A stretch of DNA of 38,192 bases, from assembly GCA_016882265.1 (NCBI GenBank), contig VGVB01000026.1:1-38192 (forward strand), read 5' to 3'. Below the pieces are notes generated by a model. The model saw only the letters and a list, made by a program, of their open reading frames with translations. It was not told the DNA's origin and ran no database searches. A program made the translations under genes and the position numbers. Numbering within the stretch: position 1 is the stretch's first letter; the number at the start of each line of letters is the position of its first letter. Of the stretch, positions 17,197 through 25,798 are shown piece after piece. Source of the DNA: Gammaproteobacteria bacterium. Its GTDB lineage: Bacteria; Pseudomonadota; Gammaproteobacteria; Steroidobacterales; Steroidobacteraceae.

Positions 17197-17213
17197 GGGC
17201 GGGTCACTACAAT
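17185..17213 (+). promoter_or_regulatory. Promoter of the rpsU-yqeY-dnaG operon
   Basis: TTGATT (17185-17190), a 17-base spacer and TACAAT (17208-17213) form a good sigma-70 promoter. The -35 lies inside the first codons of the divergent tsaD. Start near 17220 gives a leader of about 50 bases before rpsU. The same two hexamers recur at the promoter of the accessory operon (31381-31408). Confidence 0.6.
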
Positions 17214-17214
17214 T

Positions 17215-17242
17215 CCGGGCCCTTTCCCCGGGTCGGGCCCGG
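17215..17242 (+). promoter_or_regulatory. GC-only hairpin in the rpsU leader
   Basis: CCGGGCCC (17215-17222) and GGGCCCGG (17235-17242) are perfect 8-base inverted arms around a 12-base loop. The structure spans or immediately follows the predicted start of transcription, 30 bases before the rpsU ATG. No T-run follows, so it is not an intrinsic terminator; mRNA stability or translational control is possible. Confidence 0.5.
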
Positions 17243-17271
17243 GCGATCGACACTGGAACGACGAGGTCTGA

Positions 17272-17484
17272 ATGCCCAGCGTCCGCATTCGAGAGAACGA
17301 ATATTTCGACGCCGCGCTGCGCCGGTTCAAGCGCGCTTGCGAAAAAGCCGGCGTATTGACCGAGCTGCGCCGCCGCGAATTCTACGAGAAGCCCACCCAG
17401 GAACGGAAACGCAAGAAGGCCGCCGCGATCAAGCGGCACCTGAAGCGCAACACCCGCGATCTCAGCCGCGGCGCCCAGCGCTGA
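17272..17484 (+). CDS. rpsU: Small-subunit ribosomal protein bS21
   Basis: The 70-residue basic protein has the family sequence: [20 protein letters not shown], then [19 protein letters not shown] and an Arg/Lys-rich tail. bS21 helps the 30S subunit engage mRNA at initiation. It is first gene of the macromolecular-synthesis operon, seven bases before yqeY. A GAGGT ribosome-binding site precedes the ATG closely. Confidence 0.97.
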   Translation: MPSVRIRENEYFDAALRRFKRACEKAGVLTELRRREFYEKPTQERKRKKAAAIKRHLKRNTRDLSRGAQR

Positions 17485-17491
17485 GCCGGCC

Positions 17492-17938
17492 ATGAGCCTC
17501 AAGGCCCGCATCACCGCGGACATGAAGGCGGCGATGCGTGCCGGAGAGAAGCAGCGCCTGTCGCTGATCCGCATGATCCAGGCGGGCATCAAACAGCGTG
17601 AGGTCGACGAGCGCATCGAACTCGACGATACGCAGGTCATCGCGGTTCTCGAGCGGATGATCAGGCAGCGGCGCGAGGCGCTGGTCATGTTCGAGGCCGG
17701 CGGGCGCGCCGACCTGGTCGCGCAGGAGACTGCGGAGATCGGCTGGCTGACCGAGTACCTGCCCGCGCGACTCGGCGACGCGGAACTCAGTGATCTGATC
17801 CGTGCGGCACTCGCGGCGAGCGGCGCGAGCTCGATGAAGGAGATGGGCAGGGTCATGGCGATCCTGCGGCCGCAGATCCAGGGTCGCGCGGACATGGCCG
17901 CGGTCTCGGCACGCCTCAAGGCGGCCCTCGGCGGCTGA
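17492..17938 (+). CDS. yqeY: GatB/YqeY domain protein
   Basis: The 148-residue product matches the YqeY family, which resembles the tRNA-binding tail domain of GatB ([23 protein letters not shown], then [21 protein letters not shown], and a C-terminal [13 protein letters not shown]). Free-standing YqeY is thought to bind tRNA or act in amidotransferase-like reactions, but its role is unproven. It sits between rpsU and dnaG as in many proteobacteria, and its TGA overlaps an ATG of dnaG (TGATG). Confidence 0.93.
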   Translation: MSLKARITADMKAAMRAGEKQRLSLIRMIQAGIKQREVDERIELDDTQVIAVLERMIRQRREALVMFEAGGRADLVAQETAEIGWLTEYLPARLGDAELSDLIRAALAASGASSMKEMGRVMAILRPQIQGRADMAAVSARLKAALGG

Positions 17939-17946
17939 TGCCGGCC

Positions 17947-19740
17947 ATGGCCGGCCGCATTCCGCAGGCTTTCATCGACGAGCTGATCGCCCGCTCCGAC
18001 ATCGTCGAGCTGGTCGGCGGCCGCGTGCAGTTGCAGAAGGCGGGCCGCGAATGGAAGGCCTGCTGCCCGTTCCACGCCGAAAAGACGCCGTCGTTCTGGG
18101 TCAGTCCCGCCAAGCAGTTCTATCACTGCTTCGGCTGCGGCGCACACGGTACGGCGCTCGGCTTCCTGATGGAGTACGACAAGCTGTCGTTTCCCGAGGC
18201 GGTCGAGGAACTCGCCGGCCGGCTCGGGCTCGAGCTGCCGCGCGACGACGCCGGCGGCGCGCCACGCGCCCGCGCCGGCGACGATCTGTATGAACTGCTC
18301 GCACAGGTGACGCAGTTCTATCGTGATGCGCTGCGCGAGTCGGCGCGCGCCCTCGACTATCTGGCCGCGCGCGGCCTCGATACCGGAACCCGCGTGACGT
18401 TTGCGATCGGCTACGCGCCGGCCGGGTGGGATGCCGTGCTGCGGCGCTTCGGCGGCAACGCGGAACGCGAGCGGCGACTGCTGGAGGCCGGGCTGGTCGT
18501 CGAACGCAGCGGCCAGGGCGAGAGCGGCTGCTACGACCGCTTTCGCGACCGGATCATGTTCCCGATCCGCGACGCGCGCGGCCGCGTGCTCGGCTTCGGC
18601 GGCCGGGTCATCGATCAGGGCGAGCCGAAATACCTGAACTCGCCCGAGAGCGCCCTGTTCCACAAGGGCCGCGAGCTGTACGGATTGTTCGAGGCCCGCC
18701 AGGCGCTGCGGCAGCTCGACCGCCTGCTGGTCGTCGAGGGCTACATGGACGTCGCGCGGCTGGCCCAGGCGGGCATCCGCTACGCGGTCGCGATGCTTGG
18801 CACTGCGACGACCGCCGAGCACCTGCACCGGCTGTTCCGGATCACCAGCGAGGTCGTGTTCTGCTTCGACGGCGATCGTGCCGGCCGCGCCGCGGCATGG
18901 CGCGCACTGGAAAACTCGCTCGAGCACGCCCGCGACGGCCGCCAGTTGCGCTTCCTGTTCCTGCCCGAGGGCGAGGACCCGGATTCGCTGGTCGGGCGCG
19001 AGGGCGCCGGCGCCTTCGAGCAGCGCCTCGCGGGGGCCATGCCACTGTCGGAGTTCCTGGTCACGCAGCTCGCGGGCCAGGCTGATCTCGCCAGTATCGA
19101 CGGACGCGCGCGGCTCGCGGAACTCGCGCGGCCGCTGATCGCACGCGTGCCCGAGGGTGTCTACCGCGAGCTGCTGCTCGAGCGGCTGGCCCAGGAAGTG
19201 CGCATGCCGGTGGTCAGGCTGGCCGAGCTGCTGGCAGCGCGCACCGCGGCCGCGACCAGCGGTGCGCGTGCACCGGCGCGGCCGCAGCAGCGGAGTACAG
19301 CCGGCCGCCAACCGCTGCTGACCCAGGCGATCCTGCTGGTGCTGCACCATCCGGCCGCGGCCCGCGCGCTCGGTGAGGTACCCGAGGTCGCGGCCATCGA
19401 CGCCCGCGGCGGCGAAGTGCTGGCGAAACTGCTGGCGATGGCGCGCGCTGAACCGGAACTCACGACGGCGCAGATCGTCGAACGCTGGCGCGAGCGGCCG
19501 GAAGGGGCCCGGCTGGCCGAACTGGCCGCGGAGGAGTCACTCGTTCCGGACCCCGAGGCCGCCGGCCGCGAACTGGTGACCGCGATCGCCCGCCTGCGGG
19601 CCGAGTCCGGGCCGGATCGCCGTCTCGACGAGCTGATCCGGCTCTCGCGGGACCGGCAGCTCACCAGCGAGGAACTGCTTGAATTTCAACAGCTTCTGGC
19701 GAACCGCGGGGTGTCGCCCGAAGCTAGTGCCGCCCGATGA
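17947..19740 (+). CDS. dnaG: DNA primase DnaG
   Basis: DnaG makes RNA primers at the replication fork. The 597-residue product has the N-terminal zinc-binding domain with Cys40, His43, Cys61 and Cys64 at the same numbering as E. coli, a catalytic TOPRIM domain with VVEGYMDV (Glu near 264) and CFDGDRAG (acidic pair near 308), and a C-terminal helicase-binding region ending about residue 597. I prefer ATG 17947 because MAGRIPQ is the conserved DnaG N-terminus; ATG 17938, overlapping the yqeY stop, would add three residues. A variable Ala/Arg-rich linker near 430-450 separates the core from the C-terminal domain. Confidence 0.96.
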   Translation: MAGRIPQAFIDELIARSDIVELVGGRVQLQKAGREWKACCPFHAEKTPSFWVSPAKQFYHCFGCGAHGTALGFLMEYDKLSFPEAVEELAGRLGLELPRDDAGGAPRARAGDDLYELLAQVTQFYRDALRESARALDYLAARGLDTGTRVTFAIGYAPAGWDAVLRRFGGNAERERRLLEAGLVVERSGQGESGCYDRFRDRIMFPIRDARGRVLGFGGRVIDQGEPKYLNSPESALFHKGRELYGLFEARQALRQLDRLLVVEGYMDVARLAQAGIRYAVAMLGTATTAEHLHRLFRITSEVVFCFDGDRAGRAAAWRALENSLEHARDGRQLRFLFLPEGEDPDSLVGREGAGAFEQRLAGAMPLSEFLVTQLAGQADLASIDGRARLAELARPLIARVPEGVYRELLLERLAQEVRMPVVRLAELLAARTAAATSGARAPARPQQRSTAGRQPLLTQAILLVLHHPAAARALGEVPEVAAIDARGGEVLAKLLAMARAEPELTTAQIVERWRERPEGARLAELAAEESLVPDPEAAGRELVTAIARLRAESGPDRRLDELIRLSRDRQLTSEELLEFQQLLANRGVSPEASAAR

Positions 19741-19760
19741 CCGGGATTCGGTCGATCACC

Positions 19761-19792
19761 GCCGGCCGCTATATAATGCCCGGCTCTTTTTT
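19761..19792 (+). terminator. Possible weak intrinsic terminator after dnaG, overlapping the rpoD -10
   Basis: GCCGG (19761-19765) pairs with CCGGC (19780-19784), with an inner GC/GC pair and a small internal loop, followed by T-C-TTTTTT (19785-19792). The loop contains TATAAT, the likely rpoD -10. The stem is short, so termination may be partial, allowing read-through from dnaG into rpoD. Confidence 0.4.
19772..19777 (+). promoter_or_regulatory. Perfect -10 of an internal rpoD promoter
   Basis: TATAAT at 19772-19777 would start transcription near 19784, about 41 bases before the rpoD start. Only a poor -35 (TTCGGT, 19-base spacing) is visible. Internal promoters before rpoD are known in this operon in other bacteria, including heat-shock promoters inside dnaG in E. 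coli. Confidence 0.45.
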
Positions 19793-19824
19793 CCGCGCCG
19801 CCCCCGTCCGGAGGGTCAGCCCCC

Positions 19825-21693
<1,869 letters not shown>

Positions 21694-21710
21694 GCGGGCG
21701 CGCGCTTCGC

Positions 21711-22967
21711 TCAGCCGACCTCGGGCCGCACGCCGAAGCGCTCGAGGTAGAAGTCGAAACGGCGCCGCAGCACCGCCGGCTCGACGCCGAAGTCGCGGCG
21801 CAGCTCGTACACGACCTGCCCCTGGCGGCCGCGCGGATGCGCGGCCAGGTAGCGGTCGAGCCGCGCGCGCGCCGCCCGGTCGAGGTCGAGCGCGGCCGTC
21901 GCGTACACGCGCGCCAGCGTGGCCGGCGGATCCGCCATGAAGGCATGGAACGGTGAATCAAAGCTGCGGCCCGCCGGCACCAGCGCGCGGTCGCGCACGC
22001 AGGCGCGCAGCAGGTGTTCGATCCGGTCGCTCCAGTAATCGAGCAGCTCGCGCAGCGCCACCTGGCGCCGGTTCATGCGCTGCGTGTAGGCCTGCATCGT
22101 CACCGTGGACTGGATGACGGCCACCGGATCGCGGTGCGTGAAGATGACCGTGGCGTCGGGGAACACGCGCAGCAGCACCGGCAACTGCTCGAGATGCTGC
22201 GGGCACTTCAGCACCCAGCGGTCACGGCGCCGGCGCCGCCACTGCAGCAGGCGCAGCACGTTCTTCAGGTATTCGTAATGCGGCGTCTGCTCGTGCGCGT
22301 AGTAGTAGTCGCGCCAGCCGGGCGAATGCGTCAGCCACTCGAAGTTGTACGAGGCGAAGTCCGGCCCCATCAGCTCGAGTTCCTCGTGCACGTGGTCCGG
22401 CTCCATCGGGTGCATCGCGGCGAGCAGCGGCGTGGCCTGCTGCATGCCGGTCCAGGCCTCGGCGCAGCGGCGGTAGCGCGGATCGGTCTGGTCGCCGGGG
22501 GCCGGTGCGCCGGGCAGTGGCAGCGGCTCGTACGACTCCCACAGCGGCAGCGACTGCAGCCGCGGGTCGGTGGCCAGCAGGTTCACCAGATGCGTCGTGC
22601 CCGAGCGCGGCAGCCCGACGACGACCACCGGCCGCTCGACCGGCTCCTGCAGGATCTCCGGGTGGCGGCCCAGTTCCGCCTGGATCAGCAGGCGATTGCT
22701 CGCGTAGCGCAGCAGGTAGCCGAACAGCACGGCGCGGTGGAAGGCCGTGATCCCGCCATCAGCGTCCCACTCCGCGCACAACCGCTGCAGGCGCTCACGG
22801 AAGTCCGCGGGGCCGAAGTCGCTGAACCCGGTACGCTGCTGCGCCGCGCTCAGCACCGCCGCCGCGCTGAGGTCGGTGGTCACGGAGTCGCCCCAGGCGA
22901 GGAGCCCGGCCTGGGTCGCGCTCAGCCGCGGTGCCGCCAGGTCGTCGATGGTGACGGTCGTGCTCAT
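21711..22967 (-). CDS. PAPS-dependent sulfotransferase family protein
   Basis: The 418-residue protein is a Sulfotransfer_3-type enzyme that would move sulfate from PAPS to a hydroxyl. The 5'-phosphosulfate loop is GLPRSGTT (118-125), followed by a 3'-phosphate-binding segment in FTHRDPVAVIQSTVTM. An N-terminal helical extension of about 110 residues precedes the fold, as in related proteobacterial proteins next to steroid- or lipid-type catabolic genes. Start ATG 22967 overlaps the stop of the TetR gene (ATGA), so the two are coupled. It is the last gene of the eight-gene minus-strand run and converges with rpoD. Acceptor unknown. Confidence 0.85.
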   Translation of the reverse strand: MSTTVTIDDLAAPRLSATQAGLLAWGDSVTTDLSAAAVLSAAQQRTGFSDFGPADFRERLQRLCAEWDADGGITAFHRAVLFGYLLRYASNRLLIQAELGRHPEILQEPVERPVVVVGLPRSGTTHLVNLLATDPRLQSLPLWESYEPLPLPGAPAPGDQTDPRYRRCAEAWTGMQQATPLLAAMHPMEPDHVHEELELMGPDFASYNFEWLTHSPGWRDYYYAHEQTPHYEYLKNVLRLLQWRRRRRDRWVLKCPQHLEQLPVLLRVFPDATVIFTHRDPVAVIQSTVTMQAYTQRMNRRQVALRELLDYWSDRIEHLLRACVRDRALVPAGRSFDSPFHAFMADPPATLARVYATAALDLDRAARARLDRYLAAHPRGRQGQVVYELRRDFGVEPAVLRRRFDFYLERFGVRPEVG

Positions 22968-23683
22968 GGCCGGCAGGCGGCGCGGGCAGCCGCGGACGCC
23001 GGCGCCGTCAGCAGTGCCACGACCGAGTCCTCGAGGTTGGCCGTGAACAGCCGCGTGGCGGCCTCGCGCTGGCGTCCGCACGAGTCGAACATGCGCGCGT
23101 GATCATCGAGGCCGTGGAAGATCAGCACCGCGGCCAGCATCAGCCGCTGCTGGACCAGCGTGGCGGGCAGGCCGGTGGCGCGCAGCGCGCGGCGGAGCTG
23201 GCGGAAGAACGGGTCGGCGCTCGCCACGCGCAGCGGCGAGGCCGGGATTCCCGCGACCGCAAGCGCATGCAGCGCGATCAACTGCGCGTTGATGCGGATG
23301 AACTCCGGGCCGCCGTCGTCCGACTGCAGCCTGGCCGCCAGCGGGCGGACGAAGACCTGCACCAGTTCGCGCAGTCCGTGACCGGTCCTGCTCCGGTCGC
23401 GCCGGCGCAGCAGCACGGCCCGCTCGTCGGCGATGCCGGGCACGTGCTTGTCGAGGATCGCCTGCAGCAGGCCCTGTTTGTCGCCAAAGTGGTACTGGCA
23501 GGCGTTGCTGTTGCGCTGGCCGGCCGCCTTGCTGATCTCATTGAGTGACACCGCGGCGATGCCGCGCCCGGCAAACAGGCGCTCGGCCGTCCGGATCAGC
23601 GTCGTGCGCGTCACCCGGCTGCGCTGGTTCGGTCGCCGCCGCGGCCCGTGGCCCGCGCCTGACATTCGACTGCGTGACGGCAT
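22964..23683 (-). CDS. TetR-family transcriptional regulator
   Basis: The 239-residue protein has an N-terminal helix-turn-helix (about 24-75: RTAERLFAGRGIAAVSLNEI, then a second helix ending NACQYHFGDKQGLL) and a helical ligand-binding domain. The YHFGDK signature at the end of the DNA-binding domain is typical of TetR. It lies inside the run, 20 bases after the SDR stop and overlapping the sulfotransferase start, so it probably controls this operon from within. ATG 23683 gives an Arg-rich leader; ATG 23665 is an alternative. The ligand is probably the pathway substrate or an acyl-CoA derivative, which is inference. Confidence 0.88.
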   Translation of the reverse strand: MPSRSRMSGAGHGPRRRPNQRSRVTRTTLIRTAERLFAGRGIAAVSLNEISKAAGQRNSNACQYHFGDKQGLLQAILDKHVPGIADERAVLLRRRDRSRTGHGLRELVQVFVRPLAARLQSDDGGPEFIRINAQLIALHALAVAGIPASPLRVASADPFFRQLRRALRATGLPATLVQQRLMLAAVLIFHGLDDHARMFDSCGRQREAATRLFTANLEDSVVALLTAPASAAARAACRP

Positions 23684-23703
23684 GGCCTGCTCCCGCCTCG
23701 CGC

Positions 23704-24456
23704 TCAGCCCATGATGCTGAAGCCGCCATCGACCGGCAGCGTCTGCCCGGTGATGAACCCGGCCGCTGCGCTGGTCAGGAACAGGACCGCCCCGGCGATT
23801 TCCGCCGGCGTGCCGAAGCGCAGCAGCGGCGTGCGCAGGCGCGCGGGTTCGCTCATGGCCGGTGTACCGAGGTAGGCCTCAGTCATGCGGCTGTGGATCA
23901 TGCCGGCGGCCACGGCATTCACGCGGATGCGGTCCCGGGCCCAGGCCACGGCCAGCGTCTTGGTGAGCTGCACGAGCCCCCCCTTCGCCGCACCGTAACC
24001 GGGCACGACCTCGACGCCGAAGAAGGAGGTCATCGAAGCGATGCCGATGATGCTGGCGCCGCCCGCCAGGGAACTCTGCGCCAGCAGCCCGCGGCAGGCG
24101 TGGGCCATGCGGTAAGCGCCGGTCAGGTTGACGCGCAGCGCGCGCTCGAACACGGCGGGCTCGTACTCGTTGGCGCTGGCGAAATTACCACCGGCGTTGT
24201 TGACGAGGATGTCCAGGCGCGGCAGCGCCGCGGCCACGCGGCCGATGCCGGCGTCGTCCTCGAGCCGGAGCTGCAGGTAGCGCAGGCCGGTGAGATCCGC
24301 CGCATAGTCACCGGCGCCCGGCCGGGTGCCGGTGACCGTCACCTCGGCGCCGGCATCGCGGTACGCGGTCGCAATGCCGGCGCCGATCCCGGAGGTCCCG
24401 CCGGTCACCAGCACGCTCGCACCGTGGTAGTCGAAACGCGGATTCGCCCAGCTCAT
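23704..24456 (-). CDS. Classical short-chain dehydrogenase/reductase
   Basis: A 250-residue NAD(P)-dependent SDR with TGGTSGIG (18-25), NNAGG, catalytic Ser141, Tyr154 and Lys158 (YGAAK), and PVDGGFSIMG at the end. Length and motifs are those of FabG-like and hydroxysteroid-type dehydrogenases that interconvert secondary alcohols and ketones. Start ATG 24456 overlaps the stop of the metallo-beta-lactamase-like gene (ATGA), so these are coupled. In this operon it likely oxidises or reduces an intermediate; the substrate cannot be told from sequence. Confidence 0.88.
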   Translation of the reverse strand: MSWANPRFDYHGASVLVTGGTSGIGAGIATAYRDAGAEVTVTGTRPGAGDYAADLTGLRYLQLRLEDDAGIGRVAAALPRLDILVNNAGGNFASANEYEPAVFERALRVNLTGAYRMAHACRGLLAQSSLAGGASIIGIASMTSFFGVEVVPGYGAAKGGLVQLTKTLAVAWARDRIRVNAVAAGMIHSRMTEAYLGTPAMSEPARLRTPLLRFGTPAEIAGAVLFLTSAAAGFITGQTLPVDGGFSIMG

Positions 24457-25754
24457 GCGCCACCCTCCACGCGACCGCGGCGCTCGAGGTCTGCGAGCCG
24501 CTGCTCCAGCACGCGGATCTGCGAGCGCAGCCAGCCGCTCTCCCAGAAGTTGTCGCCACCCGGGCGCGCCAGCAGCGCCCGGTTGGTCACGACAGCAAGC
24601 CGCAGCGCTGCCCCACTGTCGGCGTCGTGCGCCAGCGCCGCCTCGGCCAGCAGCATTGCAGCTTCCGGATCACCGGCATGCAGGCGCGACCAGCCCCGCT
24701 GCACAACGCCGGCCGCGCCGGCCAGTTCCACGAGGTCGGTCCAGATCTCCCGTGGCTGAGTGGCGTACAGCTCGCTGGTCGCCTCGGCCCGGAACCAGCC
24801 CATGTAGGTCTCCCAGATCGTCCGCACCGCCCAGCTCACCTTGCCGTAGCCCTGCCCCACGCAGAGCTCGGGTGGCAACTGCACCTCGCGCATCAGCGAC
24901 CAGACGCTCCGGCCGGCGTTCAGACCTTCGAGCGTACGCCGATGCACGAACTCGACGGCCTGTTCCAGCCGGTCGAGGCAGGCACGGATCAGCTCGTGCC
25001 CCGGCACCGGGGCGAAGTGCCCGGTAATCAGCAATTCCGGCTCGAGCGCACGCACGCGCCGCAGCGATTCCAGGTACGGCTCGACCTGACGGTAGCGATC
25101 GCCGCGCAGCGTGTTGAAGTTCGGAAAGTGCGGGAACAACGGCCCGAACAGATTGCCCGAGAACAGGGTGCGCTCCGCCGGCAGCCACACGACGCTGCTG
25201 TCGAGCGTCTCGCCGCCCGGGGTCGCGTGCAGTTCGAAGCGGGTACCGCCGAGCTCGAAGTCGTGGCGATCGTCGAAGGTGAGGTCGGCGACCGGCACGT
25301 CCTGCAGCGGCCGCGTGGCGCCCGGCACGCCCTGTCCCGCGGCTACCGCCAGCACCTCGCCGAACCAGATCCCCGCCTGCGCTTCGCGAACCTGCTTGAT
25401 GCGCTGGTCGTCCCGCTGGCACAGGGGCAGGTTGCGCTGCGCGATCAGCTTCGTGCCCGGCTCGCGGAACAGCGCCACGCCGCCGACGTGATCGACGTGG
25501 CCCTGGGTCAGGATGATGACCGGGGTCGGCCCCGCGCAGATGGCATCGAAGGCGCGCTTGTGCACCGGCGCCTCGAAGCCCATGCCGGTGTTGATGATCA
25601 CGCGCCCGGCGCCAGTCACGACCAGGTACGCGTTCGACAGCCCGTCCGACTGCCAGATGGACTCGGTGACCCGGGATGCCCGGGCCGTGTGCGCCGCCCG
25701 GACGGCGTCGAAGCCCGGGCGGCTCCCGACCAGTTCCCGCACCCGATCCGTCAC
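24453..25754 (-). CDS. Alkyl-sulfatase-like metallo-beta-lactamase-fold hydrolase
   Basis: The 433-residue product has an N-terminal MBL fold and a helical C-terminal part like the alkyl-sulfatase dimerisation domain (VHRRTLEGLNAGRSVWSL, then MREVQLPPEL and YGKVSWAVRTIWETYMGW). The metal motif reads TQGHVDHVGG (83-92): Gln84 stands where THxHxDH proteins have the first His, while His86, Asp88 and His89 remain; LLITGHFAPV carries another candidate ligand. It lacks the C-terminal SCP2-like domain of SdsA1/BDS1 enzymes. Start is GTG 25754 with GGAGG five bases before it; the longer frame upstream is antisense to the PQQ gene. It may cleave a sulfate or other ester, but the altered motif makes activity uncertain. 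Confidence 0.82.
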   Translation of the reverse strand: MTDRVRELVGSRPGFDAVRAAHTARASRVTESIWQSDGLSNAYLVVTGAGRVIINTGMGFEAPVHKRAFDAICAGPTPVIILTQGHVDHVGGVALFREPGTKLIAQRNLPLCQRDDQRIKQVREAQAGIWFGEVLAVAAGQGVPGATRPLQDVPVADLTFDDRHDFELGGTRFELHATPGGETLDSSVVWLPAERTLFSGNLFGPLFPHFPNFNTLRGDRYRQVEPYLESLRRVRALEPELLITGHFAPVPGHELIRACLDRLEQAVEFVHRRTLEGLNAGRSVWSLMREVQLPPELCVGQGYGKVSWAVRTIWETYMGWFRAEATSELYATQPREIWTDLVELAGAAGVVQRGWSRLHAGDPEAAMLLAEAALAHDADSGAALRLAVVTNRALLARPGGDNFWESGWLRSQIRVLEQRLADLERRGRVEGGA

Positions 25755-25798
25755 CGTCGCCTCCCGCCGGTCCCGCTGCTGCGCCGCACTCGCCGCAC

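Noticed and set aside
16120..19350. A minus-strand open frame of 1076 codons spanning tsaD and the antisense of yqeY and dnaG
   Set aside because: Only the last 358 codons match TsaD. The rest is the mirror of well-conserved yqeY/dnaG codons and stays open because of high GC.
21694..21710. A tRNA gene after rpoD, as in some gammaproteobacteria
   Set aside because: Only 17 bases separate rpoD from the convergent sulfotransferase gene.
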